Shown here: in pieces, positions 26,109 through 34,019 of the stretch
Position numbering within the stretch: the stretch's first letter is position 1
Layout of the letters: the number at the start of each line of letters is the position of its first letter
Assembly: GCF_002741985.1 (NCBI RefSeq)
Contig: NZ_APHW01000103.1
Coordinates: 62,001 to 126,000 of the forward strand
Source of the DNA: Vibrio rotiferianus CAIM 577 = LMG 21460
GTDB taxonomy: Bacteria; Pseudomonadota; Gammaproteobacteria; Enterobacterales; Vibrionaceae
Direction of reading: 5' to 3'
Length of the DNA: 64,000 nucleotides
The notes under the pieces: model-generated
The model's input: only the letters and a program-made list of their open reading frames with translations
The model's database searches: none
Told to the model about the DNA's origin: nothing
Made by a program: the position numbers and the translations under genes

Positions 26109-26471
26109 ATGAAGAAGTTGACCTTACTTTCTTTGTCTGCGGTAGGCGCTACCGCACTATTGGCAATCGGACTGAGCTCAAGCAGCTTGGCAAACAATCA
26201 AGGATTTCCTCTCGTGGATGAACGCCAAGATCAAGCCGAGCAGCAACCTGCACGTTACTTTGTTAAGTATCATGAAGGAAAAGAGAGCGAAGTGAGAGCG
26301 CTTCTTCGTCAGCACAACATTGAAGTGGTCGACGCTCTGGTGAAACAACAGGTGTTGATTGTGGTGGGTGAACAGGCGGAAGTCGATAAACTCGCCGATC
26401 ACGATGCGGTCGAATACACCGAGCAAGAGCCGACAAGAAAGCTGCTATCTAACGGAAGTACGCTTCAATAA
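26109..26471 (+). CDS. stand-alone I9-type protease propeptide inhibitor
   Basis: The 120-residue secreted protein has a signal peptide (MKKLTLLSLSAVGATALLAI) and then a single I9 fold: ARYFVKYHEGKESEVRALL ... VEYTEQEPTRKL, the same layout as the propeptide of the upstream protease. Free-standing I9 proteins inhibit or help fold subtilisins. The start at 26109 has GGAG six bases before it, only 9 bases after the protease stop, so it is coupled to it. It should keep the protease inactive in the periplasm or protect the cell. Confidence 0.85.
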   Translation: MKKLTLLSLSAVGATALLAIGLSSSSLANNQGFPLVDERQDQAEQQPARYFVKYHEGKESEVRALLRQHNIEVVDALVKQQVLIVVGEQAEVDKLADHDAVEYTEQEPTRKLLSNGSTLQ

Positions 26472-26503
26472 GCCAAGCTTTCTTAAGATAGTGCCAAAAA
26501 GAA

Positions 26504-26535
26504 AAACGCCCCTCACGTGAGGGGCGTTTGTTTCA
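26504..26535. terminator. bidirectional terminator
   Basis: A perfect 26-base palindrome (AAACGCCCCTCAC and its complement) with T residues on the plus side lies between the protease inhibitor and convergent phnX. Confidence 0.92.
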
Positions 26536-26556
26536 TTTACTTGTGGAAGATGAAGA

Positions 26557-27372
26557 CTAAGGACGCTCACCTGCTGCTAGGCGACGTTCGATATCTGCAA
26601 CCACTTCTGGGAAGTCAGCAATGGTGTCGATGAGGTAGTGCGGCGAGCTCTTGAGCAATTTTGCACGCGCTTTTTCACGAGCGGCATTAAGCGTTGCTTC
26701 GTCCGCAGCTTGGTATTCTTCAAACGTTAGACCTGCTTCGTTACCAGAAAGCAGCAAGCCAACGGTCCACATACCGGCGTTGTGACCTTCATCGATGCCC
26801 GGTGCTGCGTCATCCACTTTGATACACGCATTAACGTCGGTTACATTCAGCTCAATCACGTTTTTCAGTGCCATAAATGGTGCTGGGCGACCACCTTGAG
26901 GCAGGTCATCTGTTGCTACTACGTAATCCGGTTTGTAGCCGTAATCCGCCGCCACTGGAATCAATACGTCCATCACTTCGCGAGGGTAACCAGAACAAGA
27001 ACCGATCTTGATGCCTTTGTCTTTCAGGCCGTTCACAACTTCAATCGCATTGAGGATTGGCTCTGCGTGGTCAGCCACTTTTGCTTTTTGCAGAGGCATA
27101 AATGCTGCGTAGATAGCGTCGATGTCTTCACTGGTCATTGAGCGACCAAACTTCTCATTCCAACGCTTATCAACTGCAGGGATGCGACCCACAGCTTGGA
27201 TGTGATCCCACTTACCAAGCCCCATTGGTTCACGCGCTTCTTCAAGGTCGATGTCGAAATCAAAGCCTTGTTTGAATGCTTCCACAAAGATGCTAGTTGG
27301 CGCAAAAGAGCCGAAATCGACGATAGTGCCAGCCCAGTCAAAGATCACTGCTTGAATTGGTGAGTTGCTCAT
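26557..27372 (-). CDS. phnX: phosphonoacetaldehyde hydrolase PhnX
   Basis: The 271-residue HAD enzyme splits phosphonoacetaldehyde into acetaldehyde and phosphate, the last step of 2-aminoethylphosphonate (AEP) breakdown. The nucleophile motif is IFDWAGTIVDFGSFAP (D12), and the Schiff-base lysine region is GLGKWDHIQAV. Later motifs are GSCSGYPREVMD and KVDDAAPGIDEG. The ATG at 27372 has AGGA seven bases before it; a TTG two codons earlier is less likely. It belongs with phnW and pbfA on the same strand, but a 269-base repeat element separates it from pbfA, so it may be transcribed apart. Confidence 0.95.
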   Translation of the reverse strand: MSNSPIQAVIFDWAGTIVDFGSFAPTSIFVEAFKQGFDFDIDLEEAREPMGLGKWDHIQAVGRIPAVDKRWNEKFGRSMTSEDIDAIYAAFMPLQKAKVADHAEPILNAIEVVNGLKDKGIKIGSCSGYPREVMDVLIPVAADYGYKPDYVVATDDLPQGGRPAPFMALKNVIELNVTDVNACIKVDDAAPGIDEGHNAGMWTVGLLLSGNEAGLTFEEYQAADEATLNAAREKARAKLLKSSPHYLIDTIADFPEVVADIERRLAAGERP

Positions 27373-27461
27373 GTTCAATCCTTTTTCTTGCTTGCCAGAG
27401 CGCTTGACTACACATTGGAACTGCGCTCTGGATAATTGGTTTTGTTGAGGTCTATTGACTC

Positions 27462-27730
27462 TAGGTTTTGTTGACCTTTTGCGGTTAAATTTTGTTCGAG
27501 ATAAAAGCGTTTTAATCGCGGCGAGAGGTTTGTAGCCTAGTCATTCTAAGCACAACACCTCGCAACAAAGAGTAAAACGCTTTTAGCCGAACCCTTCGGG
27601 CAGCGTTTGTGGTTCCTTTCTTCTGCGTTATCGGCTTATCAGGTAGAACAGCTACAACTCAAAGCCTCTGCCTTGCATAAAGAACCCACAAACTGCTGCA
27701 AAAATCAGCTCAAAAGGTCAACAAAACCTA
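27462..27730. mobile_element. MITE-like element with perfect 20-bp inverted ends
   Basis: The sequence 27462-27481 is the exact reverse complement of 27711-27730; the core is AGGTTTTGTTGACCTTTT. Between them are 229 bases with no long open frame, a purine-poor body and some internal palindromes. The right end contains the TAG stop codon of the pbfA-like gene. No target duplication is visible beside the ends. A degenerate copy of the left end's GGTTTTGTTGA lies at about 27437-27447. This looks like a non-autonomous inverted-repeat element or an intergenic repeat family. Confidence 0.65.
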
Positions 27731-29107
27731 AATGTAGTTAAAGTCTTTACACACTTTAGCGATGGCTTCTTCGAAGATCGCCAACGCTTCTGTTAGTTGT
27801 TCGCGAGTGATGATCAGCGGTGGGCTGAGTTGAATCACATTGCCTTGCGATACCTTGAAGCTCACGCCATTGTTGAGGCATTGGTACAACACAGCTTCCG
27901 CTTCGTCATACGCGCGTGCTTTGCTTTCGTGGTCAGTGACCAACTCAATGCCCCATAACATGCCGATGCCACGTACATCGCCAATCACAGGGTACTTGGC
28001 TTTCATCTCTAGCAGCTTTTCACGCATAAACTGGCTGTCGGCTTTGGCTTTATCTAGCAAGCCGTCTTGCTCAATGGCTTCCATGGTTGCCAGTGCTGCA
28101 GCACAACCGATAGGGCTTTTCTCATGAGTGTAGTGACCCATGGAGATTTGCTCGGCGGTGTTGTATTTGTCTTTGGTTACCATGGCTGCGATAGGCACTA
28201 AGCCTCCGCCCAAACCTTTACCGATGCAGAGCATATCTGGCTCAATGTCGTAGGCTTGGTAGGTAAACCATTCACCGCTGCGACCCATGCCGTTAGGGAT
28301 GTCGTCAATGATCAGCATGACATTGTGTTTGTCACAGATTTCTCGAATGCGTTTCCAGTAGGCTTTGCTCGGCACTTGTACGTCGGTATTACGAACTGCT
28401 TCTGCGATAAACGCGCCCACGCCGCCTTCTTTCTCAATCACGTATTCAAGGTAGTCGGCGTAATGCACGTCGCTGCCGTCTGCAACTGGAAAAGCGCCTC
28501 GGTAAGACACTGCTGGTGGAATGCGTTCAACACCTGCCATTAATGGTCCCATGCCTTGGCGGAAACACGCTTCGCCACCCACTGAGATGGCATCCAACGA
28601 TGCGCCGTGGAAGGAGTCCCACAACGACACCACCTTGTAGTTGCCCGTGATGTGGCGGGCTAGTTTAAGCGCCATGCCAACCGCAGATGTGCCACCTGGA
28701 GCAAACAACACGCGATTCAACTCGCCGCCACAGATTTGGGTGAGTTTTTCGGCACATTCAACCGCGGTTTCATTGGTAAAACGACGTGGTGAAAACGGCA
28801 GTTTGGCAATTTGCTCTTGCACGCGTTTAATCACATGCGGATGACCGTAGCCCAGCTGGTGGACGTTATTGCCATGGAAGTCCATGTACTTTTTGCCCGT
28901 GGCATCTTGGATGTAGATGCCTTCTGCTGCTTCCAAGGTATCTAAGCAAGGCGTCGACATGGCTTGATGAAGAAAGACTTCCGAATCACGCTTCAATAAT
29001 GCTTGCGTGCGTTCGTCGTCCATCGATGCATTCCAAGCTTGGCGCGTTGGCGTCGTGTTGACATCACCTTCGCTGCGGAAATGGGTCGGTTTGATATTCT
29101 GAGTCAT
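27728..29107 (-). CDS. pbfA: PLP-dependent lyase of AEP degradation (PbfA-like)
   Basis: The 459-residue protein is a class-III aminotransferase fold member: GPGGTSAVG-like FAPGGTSAVGMALKLARH, IIDDIPNGMGRSGEWF, and the PLP lysine in GKGLGGGLVPIAAM. In Vibrio phosphonate clusters this protein is, by family knowledge, (R)-1-hydroxy-2-aminoethylphosphonate ammonia-lyase (PbfA), which feeds hydroxy-AEP into phosphonoacetaldehyde. Annotation pipelines often call it an aspartate or ornithine-type aminotransferase. Its close gap to phnW (26 bases) supports the pathway. Its TAG stop lies inside an inverted repeat. Confidence 0.85.
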   Translation of the reverse strand: MTQNIKPTHFRSEGDVNTTPTRQAWNASMDDERTQALLKRDSEVFLHQAMSTPCLDTLEAAEGIYIQDATGKKYMDFHGNNVHQLGYGHPHVIKRVQEQIAKLPFSPRRFTNETAVECAEKLTQICGGELNRVLFAPGGTSAVGMALKLARHITGNYKVVSLWDSFHGASLDAISVGGEACFRQGMGPLMAGVERIPPAVSYRGAFPVADGSDVHYADYLEYVIEKEGGVGAFIAEAVRNTDVQVPSKAYWKRIREICDKHNVMLIIDDIPNGMGRSGEWFTYQAYDIEPDMLCIGKGLGGGLVPIAAMVTKDKYNTAEQISMGHYTHEKSPIGCAAALATMEAIEQDGLLDKAKADSQFMREKLLEMKAKYPVIGDVRGIGMLWGIELVTDHESKARAYDEAEAVLYQCLNNGVSFKVSQGNVIQLSPPLIITREQLTEALAIFEEAIAKVCKDFNYI

Positions 29108-29133
29108 AACGCTCTCTCAATCAGAAGGCTGCT

Positions 29134-30237
29134 TTATGCAACTTGCCAGTACATTGCTTTTTCAATTGCACCGATTAAGCGCTCGATATCTGCTGGGTAA
29201 ACTTCGCCAATGTTGCCGATACGGAAGCAATCTGCGTTCGATACCTTACCCGGATAAATCACAAAACCTTGCTCTTTCAAACGTGTGTAGAACGCTTTGA
29301 ATTGGTAATCACTGTGCGTCGGAGAGTAGAAAGAAGTGATGATTGGCGAGTGAAGATCATCACTCAGTAGTGGCTCAAACCCCAAAGAGCGCATACCTGC
29401 AACCAGTGTTTTCTGGTTAGTTTGGTAACGGTTATGACGAGCCTCAATGCCGCCTTCTTGTTCCAGCTCTAACAATGCTTGATAGAAAGCGCGAACCGTG
29501 TGCGTTGGAGACGTAAAACGCCATTTGCCGTGATTCACTTCCATGCAGTGCCACTGGTCGTAAAGATCAAGGCTCAAAGAGCGAGCCTGACCTTGGCACT
29601 TTTCGAGCTCAGTTTGTTTCGCAATCACAAAGCCAAAACCCGGTACGCCTTGGATACATTTGTTCGCTGAGCTGATCATAAAATCGATGCCTAGCTCAGC
29701 TATATCGATAGGAATACCACCAAAGCTCGACATGGCATCGAGAATCACCACTTTACCGTGTGCTTTTGCCGCAGAAGCAAATGCCTCAATTGGGTTAAGC
29801 ATGCCAGTGGTTGTCTCACAGTGAACAATCGCCACGTGTGTGATCGTAGGATCCGATGCCAATGCAGTTTCCACCTCGTTCAAGTGTGGCTGTGATGTTT
29901 CGCCTGGGGAAACTACATGGCATGGAATATTTAGATAATCAGCGATCTGAGCGATACGCGCACCGTAAGCACCGTTGTCGACAACCAACAATTTTCCATC
30001 TTTGCCAATGGCACTGCCAATCGTTGCTTCTACTGATGCGGTGCCGCTACCTTGCATTAGTACGCTGGTGTAGCCGTCTTGCTCCGTCGCCAGTTTTACA
30101 AGCTTAGTGCGGATCACTTCTACGATGTCTTTGTTGTATTCATCATCCCAAGTACACCAGTCTTTTAGCATGGCTTCACGTACTGTTTCAGAAGTAGATA
30201 GAGGACCTGGAGTCAGTAGTAGGTATTCGTTTTTCAT
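29134..30237 (-). CDS. phnW: 2-aminoethylphosphonate-pyruvate transaminase PhnW
   Basis: The 367-residue PLP enzyme transfers the amino group of AEP to pyruvate to make phosphonoacetaldehyde and alanine. The N-terminus MKNEYLLLTPGPLSTSETVR is characteristic. The PLP-binding lysine is in SANKCIQGVPGFGFVIA, and the HCETTTGMLNP and ILDAMSSFGG segments match the family. The start I choose is at 30237, the family's usual one; an ATG at 30249 adds four residues. A PhnR-like palindrome lies 26 bases before it. It heads the minus-strand catabolic operon. Confidence 0.95.
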   Translation of the reverse strand: MKNEYLLLTPGPLSTSETVREAMLKDWCTWDDEYNKDIVEVIRTKLVKLATEQDGYTSVLMQGSGTASVEATIGSAIGKDGKLLVVDNGAYGARIAQIADYLNIPCHVVSPGETSQPHLNEVETALASDPTITHVAIVHCETTTGMLNPIEAFASAAKAHGKVVILDAMSSFGGIPIDIAELGIDFMISSANKCIQGVPGFGFVIAKQTELEKCQGQARSLSLDLYDQWHCMEVNHGKWRFTSPTHTVRAFYQALLELEQEGGIEARHNRYQTNQKTLVAGMRSLGFEPLLSDDLHSPIITSFYSPTHSDYQFKAFYTRLKEQGFVIYPGKVSNADCFRIGNIGEVYPADIERLIGAIEKAMYWQVA

Positions 30238-30262
30238 CTCGATTTCCATCAGAATAGGCTAA

Positions 30263-30276
30263 TTGGTCTACACCAA
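30263..30276. promoter_or_regulatory. PhnR operator candidate, site 1
   Basis: TTGGTCTACACCAA is a 14-base palindrome upstream of phnW. It resembles the HutC/GntR-type GTCTA-x-AC core. Two similar sites lie before phnS and phnT. Confidence 0.65.
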
Positions 30277-30459
30277 ATTTCGAGTTCACTCTAGCGAGGA
30301 AGAAAAGGGCAGTAAATAGGCGAATATCCAATTTCATAAAACTTTAATATCCAGAAAATGGCGGATCAATTGAACGATTATTCATCGCAAATTTTCGTAA
30401 AACTGCCATTTAATGGTCATGATTTCGTCACAAAGGCTCAGTAGGGTGTATATCGTCAA

Positions 30460-30473
30460 CTGGTACAGACCAA
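30460..30473. promoter_or_regulatory. PhnR operator candidate, site 2
   Basis: CTGGTACAGACCAA is, on the other strand, TTGGTCTGTACCAG, close to site 1. It lies 31 bases before phnS. Confidence 0.65.
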
Positions 30474-30503
30474 ATGAAAACTTAGCCAAATTAACTGGAG
30501 AAA

Positions 30504-31514
30504 ATGATGAAAAACCGTTTGATGAAAGGATCGCTGGCTGCACTTGTCTCTCTGCTAGCTACGAATGCAATAGCAGCACAGGAAGTCACGGTTTACACCG
30601 CTTTCGAAACTGACATTCTTGCGAAATACAAGTCTGCGTTTGAGAAAGATAACCCAGATATAAAGATTAAGTGGGTTCGCGATTCAACCGGTATCATGAC
30701 GGCGAAATTGCTGGCAGAAAAGAACAACCCTCAAGCGGAAGTGGTTTGGGGTCTTGCTGGCTCGTCAATGGCACTGCTTAAAGATGAAGGTCTTCTTAAG
30801 CCTTACACACCAAAAGGTTTGGAAGAGCTGCACGCGAATCTAAACGACCCTCAATCGAACCAAGCCTGGTTTGGTAACGATGCGTTCTTTAACGCAGTTT
30901 GTTTCAACGAAGCGGTAGCGAAACAACTTAACCTGCCTAAGCCAACGTCTTGGGAAGACCTAACGAAGCCGGTTTACAAAGGTCACATTGCAATGCCGAA
31001 CCCAGCGTCTTCAGGCACTGGCTACATGCAGGTTTCTGCTTGGCTACAAAACATGGGCGAAGATCAGGCATGGAACTACATGCGTGACTTGGATAAGAAC
31101 ATTGCACACTACACGCACTCGGGTTCTAAGCCATGTGTTCAAGCGGGCATGGGTGAAGTGGCTATCGGTATTTCTATGGCAAGCCGCGGCGCGAAGCTGA
31201 AAACACAAGGCGCACCACTAGCGGTTATCACACCAAAAGGCATCGGCTGGGAATCAGAAGCGGTTGGTCTAGTAAAAGAGTCTGATGCAGCGAAGCGCGT
31301 TGTGGACTGGTCAATCTCTAAAGCAGCAAACGAGCTTTACGTAGAAATGTACCCAGTGGTTGCACATAAAGAAGTGAAAGCGACCGTGTCTAACTTCCCG
31401 AACGTTCAAGAGAACATGGCGAAGATGGACTTCGCGCAAATGGGCAGCAAGCGTGCAGAAATTCTAGCAGCATGGTCTGAGAAGTTCGACGCGAAATCAG
31501 AACCAAAGTCTTAA
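30504..31514 (+). CDS. phnS: AEP ABC transporter substrate-binding protein PhnS
   Basis: The 336-residue protein has a signal peptide (MKNRLMKGSLAALVSLLATNAIA) and belongs to the iron/phosphonate-type extracellular binding proteins (VTVYTAFETDILAKYKSAFE; RDSTGIMTAKLLAEK; HSGSKPCVQAGMGEVAIGISMA). It should catch 2-aminoethylphosphonate in the periplasm and hand it to the PhnT/PhnU importer. TGGAG precedes the ATG. It has its own terminator, and a 1.2-kb repeat array separates it from phnT, so its level may be regulated separately from the transporter. Confidence 0.92.
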   Translation: MMKNRLMKGSLAALVSLLATNAIAAQEVTVYTAFETDILAKYKSAFEKDNPDIKIKWVRDSTGIMTAKLLAEKNNPQAEVVWGLAGSSMALLKDEGLLKPYTPKGLEELHANLNDPQSNQAWFGNDAFFNAVCFNEAVAKQLNLPKPTSWEDLTKPVYKGHIAMPNPASSGTGYMQVSAWLQNMGEDQAWNYMRDLDKNIAHYTHSGSKPCVQAGMGEVAIGISMASRGAKLKTQGAPLAVITPKGIGWESEAVGLVKESDAAKRVVDWSISKAANELYVEMYPVVAHKEVKATVSNFPNVQENMAKMDFAQMGSKRAEILAAWSEKFDAKSEPKS

Positions 31515-31540
31515 TAGAATTTGCTTTGAGTTGAATGCTG

Positions 31541-31575
31541 AAATCCACCTCGGTTGAGGTGGATTTTTTGTTTTT
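31541..31575 (+). terminator. strong terminator after phnS
   Basis: A 10-bp stem AAATCCACCT/AGGTGGATTT is followed by TTTTTGTTTTT. It separates phnS from the repeat array and phnT. Confidence 0.92.
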
Positions 31576-31608
31576 AGAAGAGGCGAAAGTCAAAAGCTTA
31601 AAAGCAGC

Positions 31609-32795
31609 AACCCCACCTAACCTCCCCTTAGCTTTAACTTCTGGGAACTACAACAGTCATTTTGGTAAAGGGGAGGAACTGGCTCTGCATTCGCGGATAA
31701 TTTAATTCACAATGCAACACCCAACGCGCTTCAAGTAGATTCTGAATACTCGCCTAGGCTCCTTCAGAATGACGTTGGGAAAGCACGGAGCCCACCGCAG
31801 CAAAGAACAGCTCTCCCCCTTGATAATGACATTCAAATGCTTGGCACACCATGCTGAGAAAAGGGGGAGTTGGAGGGGGTTGTAAGCACCTAACCTAACG
31901 TTAAACAACCAACCCCACCTAACCTCCCCTTGGCTTTAACTTCGCGGGACTACAATAGTCATGCTGGTAAAGGGGAGGGACTGGTTCTGCGTTCACAGAT
32001 AGTTTAATTCACAATGCAACATCTAACGCGCTTCGAGTCGATTCTAAATACTCGCCTAGGCTCTTTCAGAATGACGTTGGGAAAGCACAGAGCTCACCGC
32101 GGCAAAGAAAACTCTCCCCCTTGATAACCAAATTCAAATGCTTGGCAAACCATGCCGAGAAAGGGGGAGTTGGAGGGGGTTGGAAGCACCTAACTCAACG
32201 TTAAACCATCAACCCCACCTAACCTCCCCTTGGCTTTAACTTCGCGGGACTACAACAGTCATGCTGGTAAAGGGGAGGGACTGGTTCTGCATTCGCGGAT
32301 AGTTTAATTCACAATGCAACATCTAACGCGCTTCAAGTAGATTCTGAATACTCGCCTAGGCACATTCAGAATGACGTCGGGAAAGCACCGAACGCACTGC
32401 AGCAAAGAAAACTCTCCCTCTTGATAACGACATTCAAATGCTTGGCAAAGCATGTCGAGAAAAGGGGGAGTTGGAGGGGTTGTAGGCACCGAACCTAGCA
32501 TTAAACCACCAACCCCACCTAACCTCCCTTTGGCTTCAACTTCGGGAGACTATAATAGTCGTGCTGGTAAAGGGGAGGGACTGGTTCTGCATTCGCGGAT
32601 AGTTTAATTCACAATGCAACATCCAACGCGCTTCAAGTAGATTCTGAATACTCGCCTAGGCTCCTTCAGAATGACGTCGGGAAAGCACAGAGCTCACCGC
32701 AGCAAAGAACAGCTCCCCCCCCTTGATAACCGCATTCAAATGCTTAGCAAACCATGCCGAGAGAAGGGGGAGTTGGAGGGGGTTGCAAGCGTAGA
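31609..32795. repeat. tandem array of four ~300-bp repeat units
   Basis: Four units begin with AACCCCACCTAACCTCCCCTT at 31609, 31911, 32211 and 32511, so the period is 300-302 bases. Each ends with AGGGGGAGTTGGAGGGGGTT, an imperfect complement of its start, so each unit has inverted ends. A 30-base spacer joins units 1-2, 2-3 and 3-4. Inside each unit ATTCTGAATAC..CAGAAT makes a small palindrome. Copies differ by scattered substitutions. Partial minus-strand frames of 65-68 codons in copies 1 and 4 come from the repeat and have no ribosome site. Confidence 0.9.
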
Positions 32796-32876
32796 AGCAA
32801 ACCTCACCGCCCTTCATCTATTTGTCATCTTCTGGCTATAAATTTGTCATTGGAACGTAACACTCCAAAACTAGAG

Positions 32877-32890
32877 TTGGTATATACCAT
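32877..32890. promoter_or_regulatory. PhnR operator candidate, site 3
   Basis: TTGGTATATACCAT contains the perfect palindrome TGGTATATACCA, matching sites 1 and 2. It lies 14 bases before phnT. Confidence 0.65.
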
Positions 32891-32904
32891 TTGGAGCATG
32901 TGTT

Positions 32905-34011
32905 ATGTCAACTAACCAACATTACCTAAATATTGAAAATGTAGTGAAGCAATTCGGACAGTTCACTGCATTAAAGAAAATCTCGCTAGCGATTGAAAAG
33001 GGCGAGTTCGTTTGTTTTCTTGGTCCATCTGGCTGCGGTAAAACCACTCTGCTACGTGCCATTGCAGGTTTAGACTTGCCAACGTCTGGTGCGATTTTTC
33101 AAAACGGTCAAGAGACCACATTCTTACCACCAGAGAAGCGCGATTTCGGCATCGTATTCCAATCTTACGCACTGTTTCCGAACCTAACTGTGCAAGAGAA
33201 CATTGCGGTGGGTTTGAAGAACCAAGGTATGTCGACCAAAGAAGCGCTAGAGAAAGTAGATCATTGGTTAGAAACCATTGGTCTTCCAACCTCTGGCGAG
33301 AAATTCCCTAACCAACTTTCTGGTGGTCAACAGCAGCGTGTGGCACTCGCTCGCGCATTAGCGTTGTCTCCAGGTCTACTGTTATTGGATGAGCCGCTGT
33401 CAGCGCTGGATGCAAAAGTACGTGTTCACTTACGTGACGAGATTTGTAAGCTGCAACGTAAGCTTGGCATCACCACCATCATGGTTACGCACGATCAGGA
33501 CGAAGCGCTGTCGATGGCGGATCGTATCGTGGTAATGAACCATGGCGTGATTGAGCAAGTCGGCACACCTCAAGAGATCTACCAGCAACCAGCAACGCGC
33601 TTTGTCGCTGAGTTTGTCGGCAGCATGAACTTTATTGAAACCTCAGTCGCAACGGACTCCCAAGTACGAATTGCAGAAACCCTGATGCCAGCGCCAAGCT
33701 TGACCAATCGAAAGCTCCAACGTGGTGACCGCTTCGACCTTGCGGTGCGTCCTGAAAGCATCAAGTTCGTTGAAAACTACACCAACTCTTTACCAGTGCG
33801 AGTGACGGCTACCGAGTTTTTGGGGGCGTTTTTCCGCATTGATTGCGTATTGCAAAACGACAGCTCAACGAAAACCATCGTCGTGGATGTGCCCGTGGAA
33901 ACGGTTCAAAAACTAAATATCAAGGCGGGCGATGTACGTTACATCCAGTTTGCTGAAGAAGGGCTGCATGGTTACGCCGTGCCCTCGGTTGATAAAGCGC
34001 TAGCAGCGTAG
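32905..34011 (+). CDS. phnT: AEP ABC transporter ATP-binding protein PhnT
   Basis: The 368-residue ATPase powers AEP import. Walker A is GPSGCGKTTLLRAIAG (about 39-46), the signature LSGGQQQRVALARALA, Walker B LLLLDEPLSALDAKVR, and the switch His is in IMVTHDQDEALSM. A C-terminal TOBE-type domain covers about 245-360. It is the first gene of the phnT-phnU-phnR unit, with 8 bases to phnU. GGAG lies eight bases before the ATG. A PhnR-like operator is immediately upstream. Confidence 0.93.
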   Translation: MSTNQHYLNIENVVKQFGQFTALKKISLAIEKGEFVCFLGPSGCGKTTLLRAIAGLDLPTSGAIFQNGQETTFLPPEKRDFGIVFQSYALFPNLTVQENIAVGLKNQGMSTKEALEKVDHWLETIGLPTSGEKFPNQLSGGQQQRVALARALALSPGLLLLDEPLSALDAKVRVHLRDEICKLQRKLGITTIMVTHDQDEALSMADRIVVMNHGVIEQVGTPQEIYQQPATRFVAEFVGSMNFIETSVATDSQVRIAETLMPAPSLTNRKLQRGDRFDLAVRPESIKFVENYTNSLPVRVTATEFLGAFFRIDCVLQNDSSTKTIVVDVPVETVQKLNIKAGDVRYIQFAEEGLHGYAVPSVDKALAA

Positions 34012-34019
34012 GTGTAAAC

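Noticed and set aside
30250..30503. Small gene in the phnW-phnS gap
   Set aside because: The only frames are short, without ribosome sites, and overlap two operator palindromes.
31702..32501. Similar 65-68-codon minus-strand frames in repeat units 1 and 4
   Set aside because: They share the end CCIVN only because the repeat units are alike; they have no ribosome site, are not open at full length in units 2 and 3, and look like chance frames in the repeat.
31609..32795. CRISPR-like array
   Set aside because: Units of 300 bases with diverged copies and 30-base joints are far too long for CRISPR repeats, and there are no cas genes.
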